The position numbers and the translations under genes are program-made. From positions 5,756,001 through 5,820,000 of the forward strand of contig NZ_CP074349.1 of NCBI RefSeq assembly GCF_018343775.1: a stretch of DNA of 64,000 nt, in the 5' to 3' direction. Under the pieces are notes generated by a model. That model ran no database searches. It saw nothing but the letters and a program-made list of their open reading frames with translations, and was not told the DNA's origin. Below are positions 34,363 through 42,528 of this stretch, in pieces (position 1 is the first letter of the stretch; the number at the start of each line of letters is the position of its first letter). This DNA is from Pseudomonas cichorii (GTDB lineage: Bacteria > Pseudomonadota > Gammaproteobacteria > Pseudomonadales > Pseudomonadaceae).

Positions 34363-34402
34363 TCTAATCTAACTTGGCATTCGATTGATACCCGGATTAG
34401 AT
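34363..34402. promoter_or_regulatory. candidate LysR operator, inverted repeat in divergent promoter
   Basis: TCTAATC at 34363-34369 and GATTAGA at 34395-34401 are perfect inverted repeats, 25 bases apart. They lie in the 106-base space between the divergent carrier and LysR starts, next to the LysR ATG. This fits autoregulation and control of the carrier-dehydratase operon. Confidence 0.5.
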
Positions 34403-34404
34403 CA

Positions 34405-35316
34405 ATGTTCGAGCTTAGCCAACTACGCTGCTTCACCACCGTCGCGACCGAACTCAACTTCCGTCGCGCCGCAGAACGGCTGAACATGACGCAACCGCCA
34501 CTCAGCCGTCAGATCCAGTTGCTGGAGCATCATCTGGGTGTCGATCTGTTTACCCGCAACACTCGCAACGTGGCCCTGACCGCAGCGGGCCGTGCCTTCT
34601 TTGTCGAAGCCCAGAACCTGCTGGAGCGTGCCCAGCAGGCCGCCGTCACGGCCAGACGCTTCGCCGAGGGTGATATCGGCTCGGTCAATATCAGCTTCGT
34701 CGGCAGTGCGGTGTATGAGTTTCTGCCCAAGGTCATCGCTGAAGCACGGCTCAAGCAGCCACATGTCAGGATCAACCTCTCGGAAATGAACACCTACCAG
34801 CAGCACGAAGCTCTTCGCGGGCGCCGCATCGACCTGGGCATCGTGCGCACCCCGCTGCTGGAGCCCGGTTACGCCACTGAATGCCTGGTGCGCGAGCCCT
34901 TCGTGCTGGCTGTACCCAGCAGCCATCGTCTGGCAAGCAGCGAAACTGTGTCGGTCCAGGACCTCGATGCGCAACCGTTCCTGATGTACTCCCACTCGGC
35001 CTACCCGCCATTCAACGAGCTGCTGACCGGCATGCTCCGCTCGGCCCGGGTTGCCCCGGAGTATGTGCAATGGCTGGGTTCGTCGCTGACCATTCTGGCG
35101 CTGGTCAATGCAGGCATGGGGCTGGCTCTGGTCCCGCGTTGCGCAACCAGCGTGGTCTTCAAGAACGTGGTGTTCAGAGAGATCGATCTGGGGGAAGGCG
35201 TGCAGAGCGAACTGCACCTGATCTGGACCGAAAACAACGACAATCCGGCGTTTGCAATGCTGCTGGAGGGAATCCGAAATGCCGTGCGCGAAGGATGGGG
35301 TGCCAGCAACCATTAG
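34405..35316 (+). CDS. LysR-family transcriptional regulator
   Basis: This is a 303-residue regulator with the N-terminal winged helix-turn-helix at about 1-60 (ELSQLRCFTTVATELNFRRA then AERLNMTQPPLSRQIQLLE) and a LysR substrate-binding domain at about 90-295. It is divergent from the MFS carrier and dehydratase, the classical arrangement for a regulator sensing the operon's substrate. The inverted repeat before its ATG is a candidate site. The frame is open upstream to 34195, but the family starts at this ATG. Confidence 0.93.
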   Translation: MFELSQLRCFTTVATELNFRRAAERLNMTQPPLSRQIQLLEHHLGVDLFTRNTRNVALTAAGRAFFVEAQNLLERAQQAAVTARRFAEGDIGSVNISFVGSAVYEFLPKVIAEARLKQPHVRINLSEMNTYQQHEALRGRRIDLGIVRTPLLEPGYATECLVREPFVLAVPSSHRLASSETVSVQDLDAQPFLMYSHSAYPPFNELLTGMLRSARVAPEYVQWLGSSLTILALVNAGMGLALVPRCATSVVFKNVVFREIDLGEGVQSELHLIWTENNDNPAFAMLLEGIRNAVREGWGASNH

Positions 35317-35515
35317 GGTTTACGTATCGGGCGGAGGATTATAGGATAACCCCCGCTACTTTTCCTGCTAGTTGCCTAAGGATATTACCCTCGTTACATG
35401 GCTATTGATTCTAGATAGCTATGATCTGTCTGCGTGGGCGCCCTACAGGAAACATAAAGAAACAATTAAATGCGAGACCGCTTTTTGCGCCTGCGTCCAA
35501 GCGAATAATGAGTAC

Positions 35516-36355
35516 ATGACGATGAGCAATTCTGATTCTGTATCTGATAAAACACCTACCTTCAGCATTGCCATAGTCAATTACAAGACCCTCGAAATTA
35601 CCAAGATTTGTCTGGATCTATTGCAACAGCATCTGGGCAATACCCCGCACCAGGTCTGGGTGGTGGACAACGATTCCGCCGATGACAGCACCGAATACCT
35701 GCGTACCCTGGACTGGATCAACCTGATCGAGCGCAAGAGCCCTGGACCGGAGTGCGGCCATATCGCCCACGGCAAGGCCCTCGACATGATCCTGGAGCGG
35801 GCCGAAACCGATTACCTGTTCCTGCTGCACACCGACACATTCATCTTCGACAAGAATGTGTTTTCCATGATGCTGAAAAAGTGCATCAAGAACCCGAAAG
35901 TTGCAGCCGTCGGCTGCGTAGAGCAACTAAACCGCGGCACCGCCAGAACCGTCTGGCGCTTCAGCTCCCGACTGTTCAAACACCATTTCCGTCGACTGAA
36001 ACTCGCCCTGGGCCTGCGCTCCAAACAGCCGAAGGCCTACCGCGAAACGCACCTGAAAAGCTTCTGCACCCTGTGGAACACCAAGCTGATGAAGCAGCAC
36101 GAGCTGCACTTCCAGATGGATGATCGGGTGCCGGGTTATACCCTGCAGGACACCATGGTCGAGCTTGGCTATGACATCGAGTTTCTGTCACCACGCAAGA
36201 TATTCAGCTACCTGGACCACATCCAGGCGGGTACTGTTTCGGCAGCCGGTGGTTATGACACGACGCATCGCCGGGTCAAGATGTACAACGAGATCCTGCA
36301 GCGCATCAACAAGAACAACGCTCGCAGGCAAGATGCGCCGACAATGAACACCTGA
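35516..36355 (+). CDS. family 2 glycosyltransferase
   Basis: This is a 279-residue GT-A glycosyltransferase. TFSIAIVNYKTLEITKICLD near 13-32 and VWVVDNDSADDSTEYL near 45-60 are the nucleotide-binding start. TDYLFLLHTDTFIF near 100-113 holds the HTD (DXD-like) metal site, and the acceptor part contains ETHLKSFCTLWNTKLM. The sugar and acceptor are unknown, and surface polysaccharide or lipid decoration is a guess. The ATG at 35516 or the one two codons later is plausible. It is followed after 25 bases by a 2OG-Fe(II) oxygenase on the same strand. Confidence 0.85.
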   Translation: MTMSNSDSVSDKTPTFSIAIVNYKTLEITKICLDLLQQHLGNTPHQVWVVDNDSADDSTEYLRTLDWINLIERKSPGPECGHIAHGKALDMILERAETDYLFLLHTDTFIFDKNVFSMMLKKCIKNPKVAAVGCVEQLNRGTARTVWRFSSRLFKHHFRRLKLALGLRSKQPKAYRETHLKSFCTLWNTKLMKQHELHFQMDDRVPGYTLQDTMVELGYDIEFLSPRKIFSYLDHIQAGTVSAAGGYDTTHRRVKMYNEILQRINKNNARRQDAPTMNT

Positions 36356-36380
36356 TGAATTTCCGACTATTGGAGCGGCA

Positions 36381-37184
36381 ATGACTGCGACTCACCACAC
36401 ACTGCCCATTACCCTGGCTCCAGAGCTTGATTTCGACCTGGCAGCCGCTGGCGAGCTGGGTCAGTCGCTGACCGATAGCTACACCCAGGCCGCACCGTTC
36501 GCGCATATCGTAATCGACGACTTTTTACCGCCGGACCTGATCGCCAGCATCTGCGAACACTTCCCCGCCGAGCCGACCGACAACGAAATGCTCTACGAGC
36601 GCGGCTACAAAGGGCAGCACAAAAGACAGATCAGCCCCAATGAATGCGACCCTCACCTGAAGAAGATCTTCAGCGCCTTCAACTCGGCCCCCATGCTGCA
36701 CTTTCTTGAAAAGCTCACCGGCATCGAAGGCCTGATACCTGACCCGTACTTCTCCGGCGGCGGCCTGCATGAAACCAAAAAGGGCGGCTTCCTGGGCGTG
36801 CACTCGGACTTCCGGCTGAACAAGAAACTCAATATCGACCGCCGCATCAACGCCATCATTTACCTCAACCCGGACTGGAAAGAGGAATACGGCGGCAACC
36901 TGGAACTCTGGGATGTGGACATGCGCACATGCCTGAAAAAAGTCCTGCCCATCTACAACCGCTGCGTGATCTTCAACACCGACGCCGACAGTAACCACGG
37001 CCACCCGGAACCGCTGACGACGCCTGAGCACATCACTCGCCGCTCGGTTGCGCTTTACTACTACACCGCATCAAAGGGGCCAGTCGACCCCAACCAAAGA
37101 AACAAGACCCACTACAAGCCAAGGCCCAAAGACCTCATAAACCCCAGGTACTACCTGAACAAGCTCATCAGAAAGAAAAACTGA
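36381..37184 (+). CDS. 2-oxoglutarate/Fe(II) dioxygenase
   Basis: This is a 267-residue double-stranded beta-helix oxygenase. The HxD motif is in GVHSDFRL near 138-145, the distal histidine in DADSNHGHPEP near 205-215, and the 2-oxoglutarate arginine in ITRRSVALYYYT near 226. RRINAIIYLNPDWKEEYGGN and LELWD between them are typical of prolyl-hydroxylase-like (2OG-FeII_Oxy) proteins. It sits 25 bases after the glycosyltransferase, so it probably hydroxylates a sugar- or lipid-linked substrate of the same pathway. That is inference. Confidence 0.88.
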   Translation: MTATHHTLPITLAPELDFDLAAAGELGQSLTDSYTQAAPFAHIVIDDFLPPDLIASICEHFPAEPTDNEMLYERGYKGQHKRQISPNECDPHLKKIFSAFNSAPMLHFLEKLTGIEGLIPDPYFSGGGLHETKKGGFLGVHSDFRLNKKLNIDRRINAIIYLNPDWKEEYGGNLELWDVDMRTCLKKVLPIYNRCVIFNTDADSNHGHPEPLTTPEHITRRSVALYYYTASKGPVDPNQRNKTHYKPRPKDLINPRYYLNKLIRKKN

Positions 37185-37191
37185 GAAAGCG

Positions 37192-38208
37192 TCAAAACTG
37201 ATCGTTTTTCAGGTTGGAGAACTGCGAGTTGCGGTTCTGTAGCTTGCGCAATGTCAGCTTGTAGACACTGGATTTGACCTGACTGCCCATGGGCGTTTCT
37301 TCGAGCAGAATCCGGTTGGAGGCGAACGCACAGCCGGTATTGAGCATCTTGTACTTGAGCAGGTACAGGCCGGCATCCATCTTGGAAAAAGCGAACACCG
37401 CTCCGGCCGGAATGAACGCATGCCGAAAGGCATTGCGGCCAACTGCATCGGTGACCTTGGCGTAAACCGCTGACTCACCGCCCGTATTGTCGATGATGAT
37501 CTGCGACCAGCCGTTGTCCTTGCGCAGCGGCATGTCCTTCAAATAGCCCGCCTTCTGCGGCCATGGAGCGCCCATGGGGTCGAGATCCGGAATCACGCAC
37601 TCGGGCTGGGCCGGGTCCACCAGCTTGATCGGATTCCCTATTGGCGCCTCTGCGGGTGCATGTACGGGCGCAGGCTTGACCCAGGTATGAGCAACCGGCA
37701 AGGACTCGGTCGGCACATAGGCCTTGCCTGCATTCGGGTCATAACCCATCCAGACACCGGCCCCGCAAAAGATCATGAACACCAGCGCCCAGCGCAACAC
37801 ACTGCGCCGACGCTTGCGACGCGACGCTCTTGAGGATGGCCCGGGAGACTGCGGAGCAGCATTCGCCTGCGCCGCACGAGGTTGCGCAGGCCGCGTGGCA
37901 GGCGCAGCCGCCGCATAAGCACTGGCGGCGCGCGCACCGGCCGTTTGCAACTGCCGGCTGCGCAGATAGGCCTCTTGGGCTCTTTGCTCCTCATACGCGA
38001 GCTGCGCATCGTAGGCCGCACGCTTCTGAGCATCTGCGAGCACATCATGAGAGGCATTGAGAATGCCCATCCGGTCTGAAGCGTCTGGCGCCGGATTCCT
38101 GTCCGGGTGCAACTGCTGCGCCAGCCTGCGATAGGCTTGCTTGATCTGCTCAGGCGTGGCATCGCGAGCGACCTTGAGCTGCTCGTAATGAGTAAGAGTT
38201 CTCTGCAT
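37192..38208 (-). CDS. membrane-anchored J-domain protein
   Basis: This is a 338-residue protein. The J-domain at about 6-65 (HYEQLKVARDATPEQIKQAY) has the HPD motif in LHPDRNP. It is followed by an Ala/Pro/Gln-rich linker, a basic stretch and a membrane helix near 140-157 (SVLRWALVFMIFCGAGVWMG). The C-terminal 170 residues lie across the membrane and hold two cysteines. This is not DnaJ itself, since zinc fingers are lacking; it is a DnaJ-like co-chaperone. The ATG at 38208 starts the J-domain correctly. It is convergent with the oxygenase gene, eight bases apart. Confidence 0.85.
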   Translation of the reverse strand: MQRTLTHYEQLKVARDATPEQIKQAYRRLAQQLHPDRNPAPDASDRMGILNASHDVLADAQKRAAYDAQLAYEEQRAQEAYLRSRQLQTAGARAASAYAAAAPATRPAQPRAAQANAAPQSPGPSSRASRRKRRRSVLRWALVFMIFCGAGVWMGYDPNAGKAYVPTESLPVAHTWVKPAPVHAPAEAPIGNPIKLVDPAQPECVIPDLDPMGAPWPQKAGYLKDMPLRKDNGWSQIIIDNTGGESAVYAKVTDAVGRNAFRHAFIPAGAVFAFSKMDAGLYLLKYKMLNTGCAFASNRILLEETPMGSQVKSSVYKLTLRKLQNRNSQFSNLKNDQF

Positions 38209-38302
38209 ATGTCTTGCAATCCATGGCGACATGCCATTTAACAAGCTCTATATCGGCAAGATTTGCTCTTACATCAGTCCACATGACCCGCAGACAAACT
38301 GA

Positions 38303-38334
38303 AATGCCCGGATCCTTGGACCCGGGCATTTTTT
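38303..38334 (+). terminator. orphan rho-independent terminator
   Basis: AATGCCCGG at 38303-38311 and CCGGGCATT at 38322-38330 form a stem followed by TTTT on the plus strand. No plus-strand gene ends nearby: the next upstream plus-strand stop is at 37184. It may end an unrecognised short RNA that starts in 38209-38300. Confidence 0.7.
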
Positions 38335-38829
38335 GAAGCATGCGTTCAGATTAAAAATGACAACTTTTCAGACAACCCCCGACCAGCGGTTTACTGCACA
38401 CCGTGGCAAGGTCTCGATCCCTCGAATACTCATGACAATCCTTGTCCTGTCAGCTGAAAAGCCAACAACCCTTTCCGTGTTGCCAGTGGTCCGGGCCGTT
38501 GAAACCAAGCTTATGCAAGCACCTGCAGCCTCGCAAATGGGGGCAAATAGCCAATAGCTGCCCCAAGAGAAAAACCATTGCGGATTGCCATCACCACTCA
38601 AGTCCCTGATTCAAAAGGCCCACTCAAAACGTCCGAATCCCCGGCAAGCATCAGCCCCCACTCCAGGTACCCAAAACAACGCCCAACCGCCCTGCTTTCA
38701 ACACCACCCTCCAGCCCCATCGCCCAGCAACCAGAGAAATCCCCTACGCATCGACGTGCAGCAATCCTGCATTCAGACCACAGGCCGCACCACTCCTCGG
38801 TTTTTTTCAACCGAATCAGACAGCTAGGC
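38335..38829. other. 495-base stretch without a supported gene
   Basis: Several overlapping short frames exist on both strands, but none has family features or ribosome sites. Composition is Pro/Ser/His-like in translation, as random GC-rich DNA. No repeat or hairpin is evident. It separates the J-domain gene from the tRNA-Thr promoter. Confidence 0.4.
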
Positions 38830-38857
38830 TTTACAAGCGCAACAGACTCTATATACT
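38830..38857 (+). promoter_or_regulatory. sigma-70 promoter of tRNA-Thr
   Basis: TTTACA at 38830-38835 and TATACT at 38852-38857 are 16 bases apart. The -10 is followed by CGCAGCCC. The mature tRNA begins 14 bases later. Confidence 0.75.
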
Positions 38858-38870
38858 CGCAGCCCATTAC

Positions 38871-38946
<76 letters not shown>

Positions 38947-38990
38947 TACAAGGTTCCAGAGAAGGCTTTCAAAATCTCTGGAACCCCCGA

Positions 38991-39016
38991 AAAACCCGCC
39001 TTCTGGCGGGTTTTTT
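38991..39016 (+). terminator. rho-independent terminator after tRNA-Thr
   Basis: AAAACCCGCC at 38991-39000 and GGCGGGTTTT at 39005-39014 form the stem, followed by T's. A second stem, GGTTCCAGAGA...TCTCTGGAACC, lies just before it (38952-38983). Confidence 0.85.
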
Positions 39017-39118
39017 CGTTTTTGGGTTCCATCGGTTTCCGTCAGAAACTGGTGGATTCCAACCGTTTTAAGGGTAGAGTTTGGGATACAGGTCACTTCG
39101 ATAAAAGGGAGTACCCTT

Positions 39119-40441
39119 ATGTCGCGCACCACAGCTCCGCTCTCAGACGCAGCTTGCCGTTTAGCCAAGCCAACAGACCGCGCCTACAAGCTTTTCGACG
39201 GCGATGGCCTCTATCTTCTAGTCCAACCCAATGGCCGCAAAGGCTGGCGGCTCCGTTACGTCAAACCTGACGGACGGGAAGGACTGACCTCGTTCGGTAA
39301 CTACCCCGTCATTGGCCTCGCCGATGCGCGCCGCAAGCGCTTGGAAGTCAAGCGAATGCTGGCAGATGGCGTTGATCCTATAGAGACCAAGCACCAAGCT
39401 AAGGCGGAAGCCGTAATCAAAGGCAGAACCTTTGAAAGCGTTGCGCTCGACTGGCATACGGAAAGGTCGGCCAAGTGGGCACCAGGCCATTCCAAGACTG
39501 TGATGAGCCGCCTCAAAACCCACGTGTTCCCGCTGATCGGCGCCCGCGCCATTGTTGATCTCGACACCCATGACCTTATGCAGCCCTTGGAAGCGATCAA
39601 GAAGCGCGGAACGATCGACGTTGCTTTAAGGGTACAAAACTACCTGCAGAGCATCATGCGCGAGGCAAAACGCCTCCGGCTTATCACCGCCAACCCTGCT
39701 TACGACCTCGAAGGCTCGATCAAAGCCCCGCGGGTGGTACATCGCCCCGCTCTACCCTTATCGCGACTGCCGGAACTACAGGAGCGGATCGACACCTATA
39801 AAGGCCGCGCACTTACCCGTCTGACAGTGATGCTATCGCTGCATGTGTTTGTACGATCCAGCGAACTGCGTTTCGCCCGCTGGAGCGAGTTCGACCTCAA
39901 GCGCGGCACCTGGGAGATACCGGACACTCGACCCGCGTTGGAGGGAGTACCCTTTTCCACAAGGGGTACGAAGATGGCAGGGGATATCCATTTAGTACCC
40001 TTATCGCCGCAAGCAGTGGCGCTACTCGAAAAAATCCATGCACTCACAGGCAAATTCGCATTGGTCTTCGCAGGGGATGCCAATCCCTGGAAGCCCATGT
40101 CCGAAAATACCGTGAACAACGCGCTTCGGACGATGGGATACGACACCAAAATCGATATCTGCGGGCATGGATTTCGTTCGATGGCCTGCAGCGCACTGAT
40201 CGAGTCAGGATTGTGGTCGGAGACAGCCATTGAACGGCAGATGAGCCACAAGGAGCGCAACAACGTCCGCGCCGCTTACATCCACAAGGCCGAGTTCATT
40301 GAGGAGCGCAGGCTAATCATGAATTGGTGGAGCCGGTATCTGGAGACCAACCGGCAGGAGCATCTCACTCCACACGAATTCGCGAACCAGACCGGAGCGA
40401 ACGTCACTCGCCTAAAAGCAAAACGTGGCGCAACTGAGTAA
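39119..40441 (+). CDS. tyrosine-type integrase (P4-like, DUF4102 arm domain)
   Basis: This is a 440-residue site-specific recombinase. The N-terminal arm-binding domain at about 8-95 has KLFDGDGLYLLVQPNGRKGW and SFGNYPVIGLADARR, typical of P4-type integrases that use tRNA 3' ends. The SAM-like core-binding domain is at about 105-195, and the catalytic domain has Arg in FVRSSELRFARW, the HGFRSMA box (His-x-x-Arg) and the nucleophile tyrosine in RAAYIHKAEF near residue 387. The ATG has GGGAG eight bases upstream. It starts 173 bases after tRNA-Thr, its attachment site, and looks intact and functional. Confidence 0.96.
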   Translation: MSRTTAPLSDAACRLAKPTDRAYKLFDGDGLYLLVQPNGRKGWRLRYVKPDGREGLTSFGNYPVIGLADARRKRLEVKRMLADGVDPIETKHQAKAEAVIKGRTFESVALDWHTERSAKWAPGHSKTVMSRLKTHVFPLIGARAIVDLDTHDLMQPLEAIKKRGTIDVALRVQNYLQSIMREAKRLRLITANPAYDLEGSIKAPRVVHRPALPLSRLPELQERIDTYKGRALTRLTVMLSLHVFVRSSELRFARWSEFDLKRGTWEIPDTRPALEGVPFSTRGTKMAGDIHLVPLSPQAVALLEKIHALTGKFALVFAGDANPWKPMSENTVNNALRTMGYDTKIDICGHGFRSMACSALIESGLWSETAIERQMSHKERNNVRAAYIHKAEFIEERRLIMNWWSRYLETNRQEHLTPHEFANQTGANVTRLKAKRGATE

Positions 40442-40482
40442 GTGCTCGGTCTACATATATCAGTGGTCCGCTTGTCCACGCG

Positions 40483-40527
40483 GGTCCATCCAAACAGGGC
40501 TGCAAAGCCGCCCTGCTTGGATGGACC
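40483..40527. repeat. long hairpin after the integrase
   Basis: Arms 40483-40500 and 40510-40527 (GGTCCATCCAA...TTGGATGGACC plus CAGGGC...GCCCTG) pair over 17 of 18 positions with a nine-base loop. There is no U-run, so it is either an atypical terminator or a recombination/replication signal. Confidence 0.7.
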
Positions 40528-40560
40528 TCACTTAAAAAATCTAAAGCCCACGTAACTGTC

Positions 40561-40650
40561 TGTGGAAAACCACTGATTTCCACCGGTGGATAATTTCATC
40601 CACAGCCGCAAAACTCCCGAAAATTCGAGCCTTGACCCGAATTATCCACA
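40561..40650. promoter_or_regulatory. cluster of four DnaA-box-like sequences
   Basis: Within 90 bases are TGTGGAAAA (40561-40569, complement of TTTTCCACA), GGTGGATAA (40585-40593), TCATCCACA (40596-40604) and TTATCCACA (40642-40650). The first and last match TTWTNCACA fully; the inner two differ by one base from TTATCCACA. The region is flanked by strong hairpins, which suggests a replication or excision control site. Confidence 0.5.
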
Positions 40651-40887
40651 GGCGTAGAAAAGATCGGGCAAAGCGCTGTCGTTGACAGCAACCCAGGTAG
40701 CCAGAACCTTTAAGGCTACGCCACACGGTGGTGGTTCTCCCAAAGTGCGATTAGCGTCCGGCGGCTCGCACGGTCACAGCGATGTGATGGATGCCTACTT
40801 TTACCAGTGTGCCCACTGCGGCAACTCACCCCCTTTCATAGCTGCCCTGCAGCAACCTATCCGCTTGGCCATTCATTGCGCCAACCT

Positions 40888-40922
40888 GCGCCCGTCTCTT
40901 TCTTCCGGAAAGAGACGGGCGC
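40888..40922. repeat. perfect 15-bp hairpin
   Basis: GCGCCCGTCTCTTTC at 40888-40902 and its exact complement at 40908-40922, with a five-base loop TTCCG. No U-run follows. It stands in gene-free island DNA. Confidence 0.75.
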
Positions 40923-41484
40923 TCCTACCGCTGCTGCAGCCCAACTCGTACAAGGCATTGCGGCATTTCCCCTCGTGACAATCGGCGTGACAAACACCGA
41001 AGTCACCAGCAACAGCGACGCAGATGATGGTGCCGCAGCCCAGGGAATGGACTGCACCTGACTGACAGTCAGGCATGCCCCTGTCATCGCATCACTGCCT
41101 TCACCCGACTCAGGATCTCGCGGCGTTGGTCTCGTCAGCCAGTGCAGCCTCTACCCGCCCACTTCCTCGGAAGTGCTCAGGAGGCCAGATCATGAGATGC
41201 CCAAGCTCTTGGTCGTAAGGAGCCGCGAGTCCAGCGTTAGTGGACAACCCTCACAGGTCGCAGGGGCCTCGATCCCTGATAACACTCAACATCCATGGCG
41301 GGATGACGTGGGGATGGTTTTAAAGGTTTCGCTTCGAGAGGAGTTTGATCATGGCATTGGTCGGTAGACGGGGCTAAATCTCAACGCGACCACACACCTT
41401 CTCAGCATCGCGCAATACTATCGTGCCATTACTCGAAATTTCGGTAAGATGCGGGTGGATAAGGATTTCTGGAGAGGTTGAAAA
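40923..41484. other. gene-free island DNA before the NERD remnant
   Basis: Between the integrase and 41485 no intact gene is recognised. Short frames at 40682, 40807 and 41173 have no family features. The last 20 bases hold GGAGAGG before the NERD-like start. Composition is still GC-rich, unlike the AT-rich cargo that follows. Confidence 0.4.
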
Positions 41485-41766
41485 ATGGACTTCACCCCTA
41501 TCATCGCCCAGATCTGGGGCATGCCGAACTGGATTTTTCCGGACGCATTTTTTCTCGCTCGGCTCAAGCGGCCGCTAAGCCAAGGCTATCACGGTGAACT
41601 TTCGGTGCGACTGCTCGCCCGGAAGCCGGGCAAGCACATCTATCTCCAGCTGCACAATCTCACTCTAAATACGTTAGGCAGCACCACGCAGATCCACCGA
41701 TTTGTTGGAGAGGCCTGGCCATGGCAGCGTCCCCCCTATTACCAAGCGAAAAAACCTGGGCTATAA
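41485..41766 (+). pseudogene. N-terminal remnant of a NERD-domain protein
   Basis: The first 72 residues, MDFTPIIAQIWGMPNWIFPD and GYHGELSVRLLARKPGKHIY then LHNLTLNTLGSTTQI, match the start of NERD-domain nuclease-like proteins (family pattern MDFxPIxxQxWG, GELxVRLLAR, LHNVTLPTxDGTTQIDH). Sense similarity ends at about 41703, just where the nuclease core should begin, and the frame then runs into unrelated residues to a stop at 41766. The junction with the AT-rich nuclease gene suggests that insertion of the defence cargo cut it off. A GGAG lies about ten bases before the ATG. Confidence 0.65.
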
Positions 41767-41768
41767 AA

Positions 41769-42527
41769 ATGCTTCCAGTTGAAATAAAGCTAATATCTTC
41801 CACACACGAACTACATGTCATCAATATAGAATCGTTGGATACCAAAATAACTAAATATCTTGATGATTTTTTGGTATCGATATGTGAGGGCAGCTCTGAC
41901 AGCGAGCTAGACCTAGTTAAAATAAGGCTGAGAAAATTTCTGGAAGATAAAGATACCAATACTCGAATGGGAGCAGCCGCGGAGCTTTTTGCTCATTTAT
42001 ACTTAAAAATGATTGGTTACAAACAGGAATTCCTATTCTTTAATCTAGAAGAAGGATCAATAAAAAAAGGGTTTGATGGTTTTTTCTCTAAAGACTCTGA
42101 AACCTATCTACTTGAAAGTAAATCCGGTTCTATATCCAGTAAAAGAATCAGTCACAAAGATAAGCTTAAACATGCCTACTCCGATTTAGAAAAGTACGTT
42201 TCTGGGAAAAGTGAGAAAGGTAAAAACAACCCATGGAAGAATGCCTACAACCATGCCTCCCATATAGATGTAGGAACGGAAAAATCAATCAGAAAGAAAA
42301 TTAAAAATCTTCAGGATATGTTTGACCAAGGAACCTTTAACAAGATAACCGAATTCAATATCATCACATGTTCAACGATATTCCTAAATGGCGCGTGGGA
42401 CTCAACAGCGAGCGCTGAAATCTTAAATGATAACAGCTTCGTATTAAGCTTTGACGGAAAAACGATTAAAGCTATGTGCTTGACAAAATCTAGCCTAAAT
42501 AGCTTTGTTGAATACCTGGAGAAGTAA
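41769..42527 (+). CDS. HamA-like (DUF1837-type) PD-(D/E)XK nuclease
   Basis: This is a 252-residue protein from the ATG at 41769. The pattern fits the DUF1837/HamA nuclease of Hachiman and AbpAB systems: Glu72 in GAAAELFAHLYLK, Asp103 in KKGFDGFF, and Glu116-x-Lys118 in YLLESKSG give a PD-(D/E)XK site, followed by a helix with KHAYSDLEKYVSG. An AT-rich helicase gene begins one base after its stop, as in hamAB. In known systems HamA is a DNase held in check by HamB until foreign or damaged DNA is sensed. Family call is by pattern, no search. Confidence 0.72.
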   Translation: MLPVEIKLISSTHELHVINIESLDTKITKYLDDFLVSICEGSSDSELDLVKIRLRKFLEDKDTNTRMGAAAELFAHLYLKMIGYKQEFLFFNLEEGSIKKGFDGFFSKDSETYLLESKSGSISSKRISHKDKLKHAYSDLEKYVSGKSEKGKNNPWKNAYNHASHIDVGTEKSIRKKIKNLQDMFDQGTFNKITEFNIITCSTIFLNGAWDSTASAEILNDNSFVLSFDGKTIKAMCLTKSSLNSFVEYLEK

Positions 42528-42528
42528 A

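Noticed and set aside
40682..40978. 98-residue frame with a Cys-x2-Cys pair, considered as an Ogr/Delta zinc finger
   Set aside because: Only one Cys pair, no matching spacing for the second, and the frame runs through the perfect hairpin.
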